The notes under the pieces were generated by a model, which saw only the letters and a list, made by a program, of their open reading frames with translations, had not been told where the DNA came from and searched no databases. Of a stretch of 5,972 bases of DNA, positions 5,488 through 5,972 are shown piece after piece. The stretch is from NCBI GenBank assembly GCA_011051635.1, contig DRKV01000184.1, forward strand, positions 1 through 5,972. The letters run 5' to 3'. Position numbers and translations under genes: made by a program. The DNA comes from Chloroflexota bacterium. GTDB lineage: Bacteria > Chloroflexota > Anaerolineae > Anaerolineales > DRKV01. The first letter of the stretch is position 1, and the number at the start of each line of letters is the position of its first letter.

Positions 5488-5972
5488 CCCGGCAGCCCTC
5501 CGGAGAACAGCGCCGCAATCAGCACCAGCAGCAGGACGAGCATCCACAAAAGACCGCTTTCCCCCTCCAGCAGGGCAGCGAGTTCTTGCGAGAGAAGAGT
5601 CAGGAAGCGGAAGCCCCCCCACAGGCGGAGGTAGAGCCACTCAAAGGAGAGCAGCCGCGGGAGGAAGCGGGACAGCCCCCCTTTGGGGCGGGGGAGGCGG
5701 TCCCCAAAATGCTGCACTCCCCACAGGAGCAGCGCACCTCCCGTCAACCCGGTCAGATGCTCCCAACTCCCGCGCCCCGTCTGGAGAGATTGCCGCGCTC
5801 CCAAAAAAATCCCGTTCCCCAAAAGGAGCGCCATCCCCAAAGCGTAGGCGGCGCGCTCGCCGCGGGTCAGGAGGGGGGGCGCGCTCCCTGGCCATATGAA
5901 GCGCACATAACCGGCGGTCATCAGGAAATGAATCGCCATCCACACCCAGGCAGCGCCGCCCGCAAGGGGGAG
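5484..5972 (-). CDS. Proton-conducting antiporter-like subunit, C-terminal part (N-terminus off the window)
   Basis: The frame is open from the right edge to a TGA at 5486-5484 and gives 162 visible C-terminal residues. Codons upstream of the first in-frame GTG (5945) continue in the same style (LPLAGGAAWVWMAIHFLM), so that GTG is unlikely to be the true start. Residues about 10-27 (MAIHFLMTAGYVRFIWPG) resemble the 'aAaYxLR' helix that follows TM12 in NuoM/HyfB-type subunits. Further hydrophobic segments lie at about 41-58 and 73-87. They are followed by a mixed amphipathic stretch (about 100-136, including SFEWLYLRLWGGFRFL) and a final membrane helix after ALLEGESGLLW. Antiporter subunits of complex I and group 4 hydrogenases have a comparable C-terminal end. 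The channel residues lie outside the window, so its activity cannot be judged. It is the first visible gene of the coupled cassette and HyfD-like by position (inference). Confidence 0.7.
   Translation of the reverse strand, partial: LPLAGGAAWVWMAIHFLMTAGYVRFIWPGSAPPLLTRGERAAYALGMALLLGNGIFLGARQSLQTGRGSWEHLTGLTGGALLLWGVQHFGDRLPRPKGGLSRFLPRLLSFEWLYLRLWGGFRFLTLLSQELAALLEGESGLLWMLVLLLVLIAALFSGGLPG
5497..5501 (-). promoter_or_regulatory. Ribosome-binding site of the 187-residue membrane gene
   Basis: GGAGG on the minus strand, nine bases before ATG 5487 and within the coding end of the upstream antiporter gene. Together with the ATGA overlap it fixes the start and argues against the longer open frame reaching 5640. 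Confidence 0.7.

Noticed and set aside
4928..5518. N-terminal extension of the 462-residue antiporter gene (same frame, ATG at 5518)
   Set aside because: The extension is out of frame with the upstream gene and reads as Gly/Arg/Ala-rich shadow sequence. The ATG at 4927 has a good ribosome-binding site and an ATGA overlap.
5488..5640. Longer start (5640) for the 187-residue membrane protein
   Set aside because: The extra 51 residues are Pro/Arg/Gly-rich and overlap the upstream antiporter coding end; the ATG at 5487 has the ribosome-binding site and the ATGA overlap.

Overview
The window is GC-rich bacterial DNA with every credible gene on the minus strand, read from the right edge to the left. 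Gene content and protein style (a long SelB with four C-terminal winged helices, a cysteine-free coiled-coil protein, a membrane-anchored helix-hairpin-helix protein and a complex I-like membrane cassette) suggest Chloroflexota, perhaps Anaerolineae. That is an impression from family resemblance and was not tested by any search.

Right part (3539-5972): three membrane-protein genes lie in a tightly coupled series, each stop overlapping the next start as ATGA. In transcription order they are the C-terminal end of a proton-conducting antiporter-like (NuoL/M type) subunit cut by the window edge, a 187-residue multi-pass protein that resembles HyfE/NuoK-like subunits, and a 462-residue NuoN/NuoM-like antiporter subunit. 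The order antiporter / HyfE-like / antiporter matches hyfD-hyfE-hyfF of hydrogenase-4. No hydrogenase catalytic gene follows: the run ends at a fresh promoter. The 462-residue subunit lacks the membrane glutamate and lysines that carry protons in this family, and its single lysine is near the C-terminus.

Middle (3464-3544): a 75-base gap carries a strong-looking promoter with a perfect extended -10 (TGCTATAAT). Its -35-like element overlaps the last codons of the antiporter gene.

Left part (1-3463): this promoter is placed to drive an apparent operon of a 392-residue coiled-coil protein of unknown function, selB (the GTPase that delivers Sec-tRNA to the ribosome, 2 bases downstream of the coiled-coil stop), and a third gene that runs off the left edge. 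The third gene encodes a single-pass membrane protein with an acidic Ala/Glu linker and a helix-hairpin-helix domain, and it has a clear GGAGG ribosome-binding site. No tRNA, rRNA, CRISPR array, insertion sequence or convincing terminator was seen. selA, selD and the tRNA-Sec gene are not in the window.
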